Of a DNA stretch of 64,000 nucleotides, positions 25,791-37,508 are shown piece by piece. The position numbers and the translations under genes were made by a program. Origin of the DNA: Lepidodermella squamata (Eukaryota; Gastrotricha). The stretch spans positions 2,356,001 to 2,420,000 of the forward strand of contig JBLDXI010000020.1 in the NCBI GenBank assembly GCA_047495785.1. Reading direction: 5' to 3'. Each line of letters starts with the position of its first letter. The stretch's first letter is position 1. The notes below the pieces were generated by a model. That model was not told the DNA's origin, searched no databases, and saw only the letters and a program-made list of their open reading frames with translations.

Positions 25791-28700
25791 ATGTTTTATT
25801 GTTGTGAACTGATTTTTGGTATTCGAGCCAATAAACGTTTGTAAAATTCTTTAATTTAATGTGTTTTCATTTATAAAAAGTTAGCGGTGGAACTAGTTCC
25901 CAAGGCGTTGATCATAGAAACCAGGCAAATCAAGCTAAATCAGCAGACCCTAGTAACCCTAGAACAACAAGTTCATAAAAAACCACTTATCGATGAGATC
26001 GCGATCAAGAAGCACGGCACGATTTCTAGCAGCTTTTTCCGATATGAACACGCTACATTTTTGTTGGTCCAATGTCACAAATTGTGCAGAGTTTTCACCT
26101 GCACTTCAATTTTTTCAATCTTTCCTTCATCTTTGATTACCGCGTTCCTTCAAGTTGCTTTCTCTTAACAAGATGCATAAAAATTGCGCGGTTTTAGTGC
26201 TTTATATAGGGTAGGGGGAGGGTGAACTTTGTCACCAGCCTGTATAACAGCGCTATGGCTCAGGCAGGATAAAGGCGCCAAACAGTTCTAGAACTGTTAA
26301 AATGACTGATCATTGGCCTCGAAGATTGACATTGACAATGGCAGAGGGCAAGTTCTCGTGAATACGACTTATGGATAAAACTTTAGTGGAAAAATACTTG
26401 GATGGGATAAAACTCGTGATTTAAAAAAAAATTGCTACCCTGAATTGTGGCCCATAAAGCAATGCTGCTTAGCTCTCATCTCAGAAAACTCATAGTCCGG
26501 AACACTTCTTTTTTGCAATTGTGCTGGGATTGTTATTTATTATTTGATGCTAAGCAAAGCTGACAGAGATGACTAACGCAAACCAGAAACGTGACGACTT
26601 GTTTGATGGCTAAATTTTCAGATGAATCGGATCTCAAATTAAACAAACAATAAAAAATCTGAATGCTCCCAACGGATCTGGATGAAAACTTACAGGCGTC
26701 ACGAACATACACATATTTTTATTCTGATCAGAATTTGACGGCAATCAATATTTGAGGATGAAAAATATTGAATCAGATCACAAGCTTCCGTTAATCGCAT
26801 GATTATCCAAGAAGAAATTGCTCCGGTTCTCACAAAGGAGTGGAGTTAGGTTGATAACAACCAATACCCGACATATGAACAACGAATACCTATCGGTTCA
26901 ATTGCTTAATTAGCTGAATTGTTTTGTCGGGAGAGTCGGCGGTATGTTGTTTTTTTGTTTAAGTGTGTTAATCTTTAGAGCCCGATTTGTTATTAGACGC
27001 AAAATTGATTTGTTAGATATGTACTCTGGTCAACGATGTTGGATGTAGAGTCCACGAAAAGATTTGAATTTCGCGGCAAATATCATAAACATAATTTCTT
27101 GGTATATGTTTTTCTATAATTTTATAAACTATTACCACATACTAAGGAAAATATATGTCGCAAAAGTTTACGATTTAGCCGCGCTCGGTCGCTATTTTCT
27201 CTTTTGCCAAATTTTTGTTCGCTTGCTGACCTTTTTGGGAGTGAGAATGTTGATGCTGGCCTCCTGAAAGCAGAGTCGCAGAAGGTTTTTCATGTTCAAT
27301 GCCTGGCCGCGTTGATCCGTCAAACGATTTGAAAATCTGAGATCTAAGAATCATAAGCACTCATAATCAAGAGGTTTATTCGGGTCAATCCTCGAATCTC
27401 GTCGCTTCTCGCTTCCCTGTTTCCAATTTTTTAATGAACTTATCACTCACTGTTTTTTTTTCATGCTTTCTATATCGATCTCGGAGCACTTGGAAGCTGA
27501 TCGAATTACGATGACTTATATTCATCTACGTTCAGTTTCTTCTCAACTGTATTATTACTTTCTTCGACAGAGAAGGCACCATGCATTATGCAGTGCATTT
27601 GTACTCGATCTGTGCCTGTTCGAAAATTGTTTCAAAGCTTGAGATTTGTTCCCACTGTATTCCAATCTTATTTTGACTTTCCTTTATTGCCGAAGCATTA
27701 GCCGGAAAAGTAGAATGTATCAAGTCGATTTCTTGGAGTGTCTCGGAGTGCACGCACAAACCATGGGTTCGAATTGAAAGGGAAAGCAAACGCGTCGTAT
27801 TTTAAACAGAAGCCATGTTTGATAGTTGATAGTTCGAGTCCCTTTTTAAGGGCTGATTGTCTACTCCAACATGGTATCGCATATATTTGTTAAGAGCTTG
27901 CTGATTTAGAACATGCATTTGACCCACTTCCCATGGCATATGATGCTGTTGGCAGCTATTGCGATTCATGGCGGGGTTAGATATTCATATCGGGCTGTTT
28001 GTTGTGTTGTCTTTCTTACTTTCTGTAGTTTTTAGAGTGCTATCTTTAATCATGGCTTATGCCCGAGATCGAGGCGTCGATTTACCGTAATTATTGGCAA
28101 TATCGCCTTACCTGGAACTTGTTAATGGAATTTTTGTGCTTTCCATTGCTTTTTGTTGGTAGCATAGTCTTCTATTTTCTAAATTAGTGTCAACCTCGAA
28201 TCACATTTAAAGCCCCCATGTTCAGCGAAAAACTCAGCTCTTTTTGATGCCATGGACTAGCTTCCAGACGCGCCTGAAAGTTTAGAGAGCCTCCTGTTAT
28301 AAAAATAGCACGTATCTTGCATTTTTCGAACTGAACGTGTTGCTCTCTTCTGTTTTGCACCAACTTATTTTCTTCTATGGATGAAGATGTTGAACAGGGG
28401 ATCTCCTGCTACGGTTTCGAACATGACAAAATAAACTGTAATTTGCGGGGGCCTGTGCCCACAGATCGATAATCATTGCTCAGGGCGAGTTGTATTATAG
28501 ATCGACTCAGATTGTAGAAATAATTACTTCAAGAAATTCTAGCTGCTAGTATTTGTTTAACCTTTGAATATTTTATTACAGTTAATTATGCGAGAATCCG
28601 CTTTTCATTCTCTCTGTGTGCAGTTTATTTTTTTATTATGGCAATACTTTATGGTTGGCGGGTTTGCAGTCGAAAGCGAGCCGCTTCGCTGCCCAATTAG

Positions 28701-30063
28701 TATGAATTTCCATTGAATGGCGTGCCGGCATTGCGAGCGTCTTTTCGTGCTCCAAACTGGAGCAATTCTGCCGCTCACACATGCTATTTTTTTCATGTGT
28801 CACTTTGCGAGTCCCCCTACTTCGATTTTTCGGCGCTTAAAATAAGCCCATGGACTGCTGCAGCACTATTATATTTTTCAGCGGTATTATTTGTACTTGG
28901 CACTGATGAAGCACATTCATATAAGCACACACTCGTCCAATTTCCGTTAGTTCATTGCCAGAAAAACTGGGCGTACAGTGCGTCGTCGTCATCGCCGCCC
29001 GCCAGCCGCCCGGCCGGCATCCCCCACTATGCCATTCTAATGTTCTTGAATTGGAAATGCTAATTTGCGGCGTATATCGATTCTTAGAGGATGATCGCGA
29101 CGGCCGTTTGTATTCTGCGTAGGCTGTAGAACTATGTTGTGTTATTTTTTATACTCTATCGATGATGCAATGTACATACTCGCACAATATAATGCATGGC
29201 TGTGTGCATGGGGACCGCAAAGTCTTTGCGTGTTCAATATCGGCCGGCGCGCCTCTGACGCGTGCGTATATAGCAGCTTGAATTTTTTCGCCATTGCAGA
29301 ATTCGATCGGTACAAGTTTTTTGTCAATAAACTCACCGTATCAATCAAAAAATGGCGTAACCGCGACTGGCAAAATCATCTGCTGTGTAGTGAAATAATA
29401 TAATGCGTTATTTGATGGCTTGCTAAAAGTTACTCAGCATGCCGGGGTATTTTCTCATCTCTCGCAATATCGTGTTCTTTATAATAATAATAAATCATGC
29501 ATATATTGTATATTATAATAACTCAACGCCATAAAAATAAATATAAAACGCAGTATAACGCCCATAGGACTATGCTTTCTTGTTCTCATTTCCTGTATTG
29601 GCTTTCTTCTCATCTCGTCACAGTAGCCAATATTGTGCAGTTTTTGAAATCGTTTTGATTTTCCCTCTTTCCCACTATACATTATTACTAGGGCTTTCAG
29701 TGCTTTATTATCGTAGTAAGTGTAGTAGTTGTGAGCTAATCCTACGCTGTGTATTTTGCAATCGCGCCTTTTCGCTGCTTCTGTCGCTCACACGTGATTC
29801 CGCTCAATTTCAACTACTGTGTATTTGTAGTAGTAGTAGCGATGATACTTCACTGCAATCATCGATTTGCCGCGCGAACAAGATTTCAGAACAGAACTCT
29901 CTATACATGCGTTCATTAGCTAATCCAAATGTGCCTGCTATCATTTTTTTCGGAAGACAATTTCCATGTCATGTTTTTATCACGTTCTAGTGTCTACTTA
30001 TTGAAATTTAACAATTCAATTAACTTCTGAGTAGCCGCGATTTGATCATTGAGCTGCCTCACA
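25791..30063. other. Gene-poor region, 4.3 kb
   Basis: The first 45 nt are the PRP16 3' UTR. After that I see no gene I can support. Open frames up to 136 codons occur (for example 29580-29990) but have no splice structure, codon bias or familiar motif. A G-rich tract (GGGTAGGGGGAGGG) is at about 26208, and short GTA/TAG repeats are near 29828. The right part should contain the promoter of endophilin 1. Confidence 0.45.
25830..25835 (+). terminator. Poly(A) signal of PRP16
   Basis: AATAAA lies about 40 nt after the TGA stop at 25788-25790. Confidence 0.65.
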
Positions 30064-32711
30064 ATGTCTATCGCGGGTCTTAAGAAACAAATAAACAAGG
30101 CGAATCAATTTCTCAGCGAGAAAGTTGGTGGCGCCAAAGGAACGGAACTCGAAAGCGAGTTCGTCGAAATGGAAAGGGTAATTTTTGCTGTTATAGTTTG
30201 AAATTTGCTCATTATCGTGTTTTTGTAGCGAATCGATGCCACTACGAAATTAGTCGACGATTTAATGGTCAACGTTCAAGAATTGCTCCAACCGAATCCT
30301 AGTATGACCTAGTTTTTTCTGCAAATTCAAGCTAATGAATAATTTGCATTTTAATAGCCGTTCGGGTTAAACTATTGGCTGCTAATTCAATGACAAAAAT
30401 CGGCATTCGGGGCCAACAAAGCCGGAGTTCGATGTACCCTCAGCCCGAGGGTATTTTAGGCGATACTATGGTTGCTCGGGCGAAAGAACTCGGTCCCGAG
30501 AGCGTGTTCAGTGCAGCTCTCGACGACGGAGGCGAATCATTTAAACAAATGGCCGAACTGCGATATGCACTTGAAGAGAATGTGAAACAAAATTTTCTCG
30601 AGCCACTCAATCATACCAAAAAAGACATTACTGAAGTTAATGTAAGTTGATTTTTCCATAATTTTTTAATTACTGGAAATTTTAGATTAATTTAAATTCA
30701 GCTAAAAATATTAAGGAGGATTTTTCTTAAACAATCCATTATTTCGATTTTTTGTTTAGAATGAGATTTTTTCGGTTTTTTTTATTGAAATTCGTTTTTT
30801 TCAGCATCACCGTAAAAAACTAGAGGGTCGGCGGCTGGATTATGACTGTAAGAAGCGGAAGAAGGCAACGGGAACGGCGATCACTGACGACGAGCTGCGA
30901 ATGGCCGAGGAGAAGTTCGAGGAGTCGAAGCGTTTGACCGAGTCGGCGATGAACAACCTGATCGACAGCGATGTTGAACGCATCGCGCATCTGAGCGGGC
31001 TCGTTTCGTCGCTGCTCGAGTATCACAAACAGGCGGCGCAAGTTCTCGAACGCCTGCACACGCGGTTGGAAGAGCATAAAGCGAACGCGAAAACCCGTGC
31101 GCCTATGGCTAGGCCGCGCATGGCCTCGGCCGAGAGCAACAACAAGGCCGCCCTCTACCCATCGAGCGATTTCGATAAAAAGTCATCCGGCGATCCGTGG
31201 TCGAATTCACCCCCAGCGCCTCGGCCCTCCAACAACACAAACAATAGCAACCAACAAGGTATAAACCAGTCGTTATATGTTTTCAACACAATCCTCACTT
31301 TTAGATGATAATATGTCACAAAAAGGCGTTATTCAGTTTATTCACGATCGTAAGACTTTTTTACGTGACTTTTACGTTGTGACTAAGCAAGCATTTATAT
31401 TATATATTCGTCATTATGTTGAGCACGCGTAACTCTTTCTACAAGAATCGTGGTTATATTTTTGAATGTTGAACGTTTTTTCTCCATGTCTATGCCCTCT
31501 CAGGGTCAAGAACATCGTGGTATGCGAGTGATTACCGAAATCAGCGTAAGTAACTGCCGGTCAAGGGATTAATCCAACGTAGTCAATAACTGACCAACTA
31601 ACGATTTTTTTAGGGAACTAACACGGAAATTAGGGATTAATTTTAGCTTTGCTCACTTTTCAGCCAGAGAAATGAGAAGTATTAATTTTGGCTGTTCAAG
31701 TTGCGATTTTAATTTTATTATGCACCCTGTGCATTTTTTCGAATGATTGACCGACTTTCTGCGTGTTCATTCAAGTTTCTGATAATTTATTTGAAGAGTC
31801 CTCCTTAAAACTGCAATTAACCTTGAATGCTTGTTTACGCAGTGATCAAGTGCCCTCAGGGCAATCTTATCAAACTGCGAGTTGGTCCTTGTTGTTAAAT
31901 ATTAATTGAAACTACTAACTACTACTAAGAAGTTATATTGTTTCAGTGCGTTGAATCGGTTAATTGAATTATTTCTCTTTTGTATGTGACAGGAGCTCAA
32001 AGTGCGACTGCTAGCGGTCAGTCGATTTTGTCGACAGCAACGGCCGCCGGCGCCGCGGCTGCTGCCACTGCTGCCGTTTCGTCAGTTTTCCAGAGCGGCA
32101 AGTCGTTGCTAGGCCAGGCGATTGGCGGCGCCAAGTCGGCAACACCAGGGCACGGACATGCCAATGGCGGAGCGCCGCCGGCCCATCCAGCCGGCCCACC
32201 TCCAGGCGCGGGGGCTGGCCCGGGCGGCAAACAGCCGTGCTGCAGGGCGCTGTACGATTTCGAACCCGAAAACCCGGGTGAATTGTCATTCAAAGAAGGC
32301 GACATCATTAACCTAGGTAAATACATAAATTATAGCCGAAACTATAGGACTCAATAACTCATGCAAAATTGATGAAATTATGCAAATGAGAATTTTCTAA
32401 ATTGGACCGCTCAACTTTTCGGCTGGAAAAATTGGCATGGTCCGCTTTTTTGATTGGACCTTAATCGAATCGAAAAGTCCCGTTCAGAAATGGAAAAAGC
32501 AACCTCTAATTTGATAAAAAAAATTCGAAGATTTTAATGAAAACTAAAACTTGTTAGAAAATTCGTTTCGAAATGATGATATTTATGGTTTTTTTTCTGT
32601 TTTTCAGATGAGCGGTTGGACGAAAATTGGTTTGTAGGAAGTTTACGCGGCAAAACTGGCCATTTCCCAGTGAATTACGTTCAAATAGTGGTCGACCTGC
32701 CGGCGCGTTGA
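30064..32711 (+). CDS. Endophilin-A, paralogue 1
   Basis: BAR-SH3 protein that bends membranes and recruits synaptojanin and dynamin in synaptic-vesicle endocytosis. Six constitutive exons: 30064-30177, 30229-30301, 30358-30641, 30805-31258, 31993-32316 and 32608-32711, encoding 450 residues. The start is canonical: [20 protein letters not shown] forms the N-terminal amphipathic helix H0. The BAR domain spans about residues 20-245 and includes [17 protein letters not shown] Pro/Ala/Gly-rich linker follows, longer than in vertebrates, with polyalanine and GPPPGAGAG-type repeats. The C-terminal SH3 domain begins [19 protein letters not shown] and ends [10 protein letters not shown] possible cassette exon lies at 31504-31545. 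Of the three paralogues this is the most conventional, so it is the likely functional equivalent of the single endophilin-A of other invertebrates. Confidence 0.94.
31504..31545 (+). other. Predicted 42-nt cassette exon of endophilin 1
   Basis: Inside the fourth intron, an acceptor (TATGCCCTCTCAG) and a strong donor (GTAAGTA) bracket 42 nt. Inserted between exons 4 and 5 this keeps the reading frame and adds [14 protein letters not shown] to the linker before the SH3 domain, with no stop. A 42-nt stretch with both sites and the correct phase is unlikely to arise by chance. Use in transcripts is unproven. Confidence 0.5.
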
Positions 32712-32725
32712 TCGTTTTAATTCCA

Positions 32726-32731
32726 AATAAA
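32726..32731 (+). terminator. Poly(A) signal of endophilin 1
   Basis: AATAAA lies only 15 nt after the stop at 32709-32711, which would give a very short 3' UTR; further signals downstream may be used. Confidence 0.45.
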
Positions 32732-33432
32732 CTGGCAATTATTATCATCATCATCATCGTCACACATCTGAATCTGTTTTCTTATCTTTGAAATCTTTTA
32801 TCCGTGAAAAATACCATGTCTTCTGTTTATATCCACAGATACTATCTATATTTCTGTACCGACATCTCCGAGACATCTTGTTGCAATACGTGTTAAAGCT
32901 TTATGCCTTAAATATTGCTTTTCCTTCTTCGAAATTACTACGAAAAAACATTCTGTACCGAAATTTTGCTAGATTAGTAGGAATCATGTAGCACCCTTGA
33001 AAATTTATACTTTTTATCAAAATGAACACCGACGGCGGGGTTTTTGGTGGTGATGGTGGTTTGTATGCAGCTGGGCTCAATCTTGTTATTTGTTTCTTGG
33101 TGGCATTGGTGCGAATAATGGAAGTTTGATAATAATGAGTGAAAAATCAGATGAAGACGGGGAAAACCAAAAATAATTATGTATTACGATTACAACATCA
33201 CCCTGCTGTAGGTCTTTCACATTTGCCATGATTCGCAAATGTAGGCAGCATGTTTTAATGACGATGAACAAATGGAAGGAACGAACGACGAAGTTGTATC
33301 CACCTTGTTATTCTACTACTTGTTGCCCTTTTTTAACTTGTCACACACATTCTCTCGCTCCTCGACGGTTCATAATTGTCTCATTGTCAGGCAAACCTAA
33401 GCGTTGCACGCCATTTCTGTGTTATTTTTTGC

Positions 33433-33470
33433 TATATATATATATAATAATAATAATGATGATAATAACA
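33433..33470. repeat. TA and ATA/ATG microsatellite
   Basis: A run of TA dinucleotides passes directly into ATA and ATG trinucleotides. No function is suggested. Confidence 0.7.
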
Positions 33471-34158
33471 GTAATATCTGATGTGAGGAAACGAAGTCTT
33501 GCATCTCTAAGATTATCAATCGAAAAGCCCGCTTTTTACTCCTCATCCGAAATTAAGTAGCAGTTGTTTTTATTCATTTCCTATCATGTAAATACTCGGG
33601 TCTTAATAATTGTGCACCGTGCAAAAAAATCGACTTTCTTTTTTTCTGATGAAAATGTGAACAAAAACTAATAATAATATTCTTTGCGGTCATGCACTTG
33701 TGAGTTGTACAGACCGGGAAAATTTACGCGAATTTCCACGCCAGTTGATAATATACTGCCGCGGGGTATTTTGAAACACACACCATTTCCCACTCATTGT
33801 CCACAACATGTGAAAATATACTTAACAAAAAATAACCCTTGCCGCTGTGTTGAGCTTACCGCGAATAATAATAAGTACACATTGTTCATTCGTAGCAATC
33901 AGTTGTGATTTATTGTTTTTTTGTCTAACTTACCGTATTCGAATTTATTACCATTTATTCCGTGCTTTTTGAAGCGACTCGCTACAAGGAAATCAACGAA
34001 TGCCGGTTAATGTCGTGCGTGTTTTTTCACGCATTTTTTGGCCATCACCCGAAGCATGCCCAAAAAGTGCGCACGTGATTTGTTATAAGCGTTACTTTGT
34101 TTTATAATCTACTATCTATTCTTTTCATCAAATACGGTCGGATATTACGTGTTGCCAA

Positions 34159-34175
34159 TCATCATCATCATCATC
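34159..34175. repeat. ATC microsatellite
   Basis: About five and a half ATC units in the spacer between endophilins 1 and 2. Confidence 0.6.
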
Positions 34176-34428
34176 TTTTGAGGGAAAAATAGTGCGTTGC
34201 AAAAAATCAGTGCTTGGACCTTTTTAGTATTATTTAATTTGCGCGTATATGTATAAAATCGAGAAAAGACTGCAGAATTGGTTAATACTAAGCATCTAAA
34301 TGTGAATGTAGCTCTGTTTTATATTGCGAAAATGAGAAATAGCGACGATGCGAGACAATTCTGGTCTTGAAATTCCGCTGGGAAACCGCGCAAGAAAGTA
34401 TTCATGTTGACTAACTGTAATATCATCG

Positions 34429-34444
34429 ATATATATATATATAT
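34429..34444. repeat. AT dinucleotide microsatellite
   Basis: About eight AT units within a wider AT-rich stretch (to about 34500). Confidence 0.65.
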
Positions 34445-35482
34445 TATAAATTATGAGAAATATATATTAGTGTTATATTCTAATAATATATTATTATTAC
34501 GATAATTTAATTTGCAATTAAATTGAAAAATAAAACCAAGATTTTGGATTTTAGCAACTCGGTCAGGTGTCTTTTTTCCATTGTCAGGTTTTGCGAAAAA
34601 GCAGGAAACTTGGTTTTGTTTCCCGCGAGTATAATGGACTAAAGAGAACGTGCGATGTTAAAAGCTGTTAAAACACGCGTCTGCATTAGCAACGTAATGA
34701 TAGCCCGCGCGCGAGATCCGCACAGGCCCCATTTTGGTACCTGATACTTAATAGGCCAAGTTCAGCTCTACAGCATATATGCAGTTTTCTTTGTCAGATA
34801 ATATTAGAAGAAACTGCAGAGTATAAAGGGAAAACAAACCAGCGCGTTGCACACAGATGTGTAGCTAACATTTTACACTCGTGCAAAACCTGTGTACAGA
34901 GCCTACTTGAAATACTACATACAGCGACATGAGGCATCGGCGGTATTAGAGTGTGCAAGGTGACCCGCGTCGACATGCGCGTTGTGGTACTACGAGCACG
35001 GGTGTTACGAAATTTTTATTATTATTATTCGTCTAAAAACGCAACAGCGTTAATTCACAAATAAATTATTATTATATTGCAGGAATAATATTTTTCTACG
35101 CAATGCTCTATATACCGTTAATGCGCGGCTTTCTTAACTTTCACCGCATTCCTGCTCCGGTTGTTTCGATGTAGCTGTCATCGCGGTTTCAACCCAGCTT
35201 AATCTCCCGGTCGATGCTGCTCACTCTCTAACCAACGTTTTAATGTCACCGTTCTCAACACATTTAAAGTAATATGTATTCAATTTTCGTGACGGAGTAA
35301 AGAAGTCGCATCAACAAAAGGCCACCACCATTAGTCATTACTATATGTGTAGGTATAGTTTGCCGTGCTGGTTGCCTCCACTCGTATAATTATATAATAG
35401 TCACCGGCCGTTGTCTCAGCTATTATGCACATCATTATCAACGCTACATAATTCGCTCGATAACTTTTTACAGTTGTAGTTG

Positions 35483-37073
35483 ATGAACTGCTACGGCGAT
35501 TCTTCGCGCCGCTTAAAAGATAATTTCCGCAGAAAGATGAACAAGGCTAATCAATTCCTGAGCGAAAAATTCGGAATCGCACATCCTACCGAATATGGCC
35601 CAGATTACGCATCCCAACTTCGGGTAAGATCCAATTTTTTCAACCTTGAAACCGCCATTGTAACTTTCGCAATTTCTCAGCATGTCGAAAACAGGAAAAA
35701 ACTCACCGATAAAATCAAGGCCAGTACGCGGAAATTCCTCTTCCCGAATCACTTCGGTAATTTTTGTGCTCATTTTTTTAATTTCAAATTTTCGAAATTT
35801 TGCAGCGAATCGTTTGAAAATGTCGGCAGCAGCTTTGAAAGAACACCCGCTTAGCATTGAACAGCCCGAAGCTGAAATTGGGGACATCTTACTGAACGGT
35901 GTCGAAGAAATCGGGGCCGAAACTGTTTACGCTCATCAATACAGCCGACTGCTTTACGAAAGCAGCATTGCCTTCAAGAGCCTTGCGATATTGCGGAACA
36001 AACTCATCGAAGACGTTGATACAGTATTCATCAAACCGCAGAGTCTCATGAAACGAGATTACACTCAACTTATGACGCTGAAGAAAAAGTTGGAAAGCCG
36101 TAGATTAGACTACGACTGTAGGAAGAGGAAAGCTAGCAAATCAAACTCCAACGTCTCGGAAGAAGATCTCAGGATCGCTGAGCGCAAATTTTTCGACCTC
36201 AAAGGCGTTATGGAGGACGCGATGACTGACTTCATGAAAAAAGACATCGAGCGAGCTAATCATATGCGATCATTCAACAGATCCTTACTCCACTATCATC
36301 GGCAAGCTGTTGAAGTTTTGGAGCAACTTGTTGGAAGTGATTCTCAAAGTGTACCTCAAATGTCGTACGAAAGTCGTACTATGACTATGAAGAAGACTTT
36401 CACGCTTCGCAAGGACACAACAGCGAAAATGCCAGAACGGCATCATTACCAATCACCTGCTTCGATAGAGAACGAAGTTTTCGTTGATGACCAGCCTGCG
36501 ACTACGGCACCGGATCAGCCGGATGTCGTCGTGTCGCCTGACCATGAGCTACCAACTTCGCCAGCTATTGACGAAACTCGCGATAATGTAAGCATTCGAA
36601 TTGAATCTCAAGCATCACCCAGCCGTCACGCTCCACCGCCTCCGAAGAGCTTGGAAGTTTGCGAAGCTCTGGACGATTTTGAACCAACGGAAGACAATCG
36701 TGAGGATACATTAGCGTTCAAAAAAGGCGATCGCTTGCAAATTATTGGGCCTTCGAACGATGATAACTGGATCTGGGGACGAAATATGGAGGGCGAGACG
36801 GGGTATATTCCGATAAATTACGTAACTCGGCTGAACGGGGGTGTATCAATCACGCCTCCTTCCTCGGATGAGCACGGCTCGTTCTCGCCGGGTAATTCGC
36901 CAGTTTCGAAGCCGACTGAAAATGATGAGAAATCTGACCATCATCCGGCGAATCAAACGATCTCCGAGAATGAGGAAGGCTACAGCGAAGAGGGAAATAT
37001 TCGAAGCCAAACAGTTTCGCCAAACGAAGAGCAGCAGCGGATTCACCACCAGGCTATATCCGGAACGAACTAA
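35483..37073 (+). CDS. Endophilin-A, paralogue 2
   Basis: Divergent endophilin of 494 residues. Exons are 35483-35623, 35681-35756 and 35806-37073. The N-terminus is altered (MNCYGDSSRRLKDN) but [11 protein letters not shown] is kept. The BAR domain retains KKLESRRLDYDCRKRK. The SH3 domain is near residues 343-400 (ALDDFEPTE ... GYIPINYV). Two features are unusual. The last exon of 1,268 nt covers what is split by three introns in paralogue 1, while the first two introns are kept at the equivalent positions and phases. An acidic, Ser-rich tail of about 80 residues follows the SH3 domain, where endophilins normally end. Faster divergence than paralogue 1 suggests a specialised role. A TTG one codon upstream extends the open frame; the ATG is the sensible start. 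Confidence 0.88.
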
Positions 37074-37244
37074 GCTGAATTTTTAGTGACAATACTTTGA
37101 TATTATATTATCATACTCCAAGACTTTGAGTCTGAACATGATGCTGCATCATTTTTTCTTTCTGCTTTGTAGGCGAGAATGGCGATATTGCTATGACTTT
37201 TCTTTCTGCATTTCAATGATATTGCCAAGTTATTATTTATCGAA

Positions 37245-37250
37245 AATAAA
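37245..37250 (+). terminator. Poly(A) signal of endophilin 2
   Basis: AATAAA lies about 170 nt after the TAA stop of endophilin 2. Confidence 0.6.
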
Positions 37251-37452
37251 GTTATTGTTGTAACGTAAGAAGACTTTTGGCGATGAATTTCCAATGGCTA
37301 AAGTGAAATGGAGTCGGCTCACTTTGACAGCTTCAATCAGCTGTCATCATTCAGCTGTAGAAATCTACAGTGAAACTTCAGTTTTTACGCTTTGATGCGA
37401 ACCAGCAATAAATTTTAAATGACCTTCAAATTGCATCTGAAGGTTGGATAAG

Positions 37453-37508
37453 GCCCGGAACCATAGATAATAGTAATTTATTTATGCCTATTATCTATGC
37501 CCGGAACC
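37453..37508. repeat. Hairpin flanked by 10-nt direct repeats
   Basis: GCCCGGAACC occurs at 37453-37462 and again at 37499-37508. Between the copies, CATAGATAATAG and CTATTATCTATG form a perfect 12-bp stem around a 14-nt AT-rich loop. This looks like a short fold-back insertion with target-site duplication, but it is too small to classify. Confidence 0.6.

Larger units (their letters stand above)
32712..35482. other. Spacer between endophilins 1 and 2, 2.8 kb
   Basis: AT-rich with several simple repeats: TA and ATA/ATG runs at 33433-33470, ATC units at 34159-34175 and AT units at 34429-34444. Open frames are short and unconvincing. No RNA gene is recognised. Confidence 0.45.

Noticed and set aside
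27765-27845. GTTCGAATT and GTTCGAGTCC resembling tRNA B boxes, with a T run after the second
   Set aside because: The flanking bases do not form a T-stem, and no acceptor stem or A box is found at the right distance.
28713-29990. Open frames of 89-136 codons in the gene-poor region
   Set aside because: AT-rich, no conserved motif, no exon partners; treated as chance.
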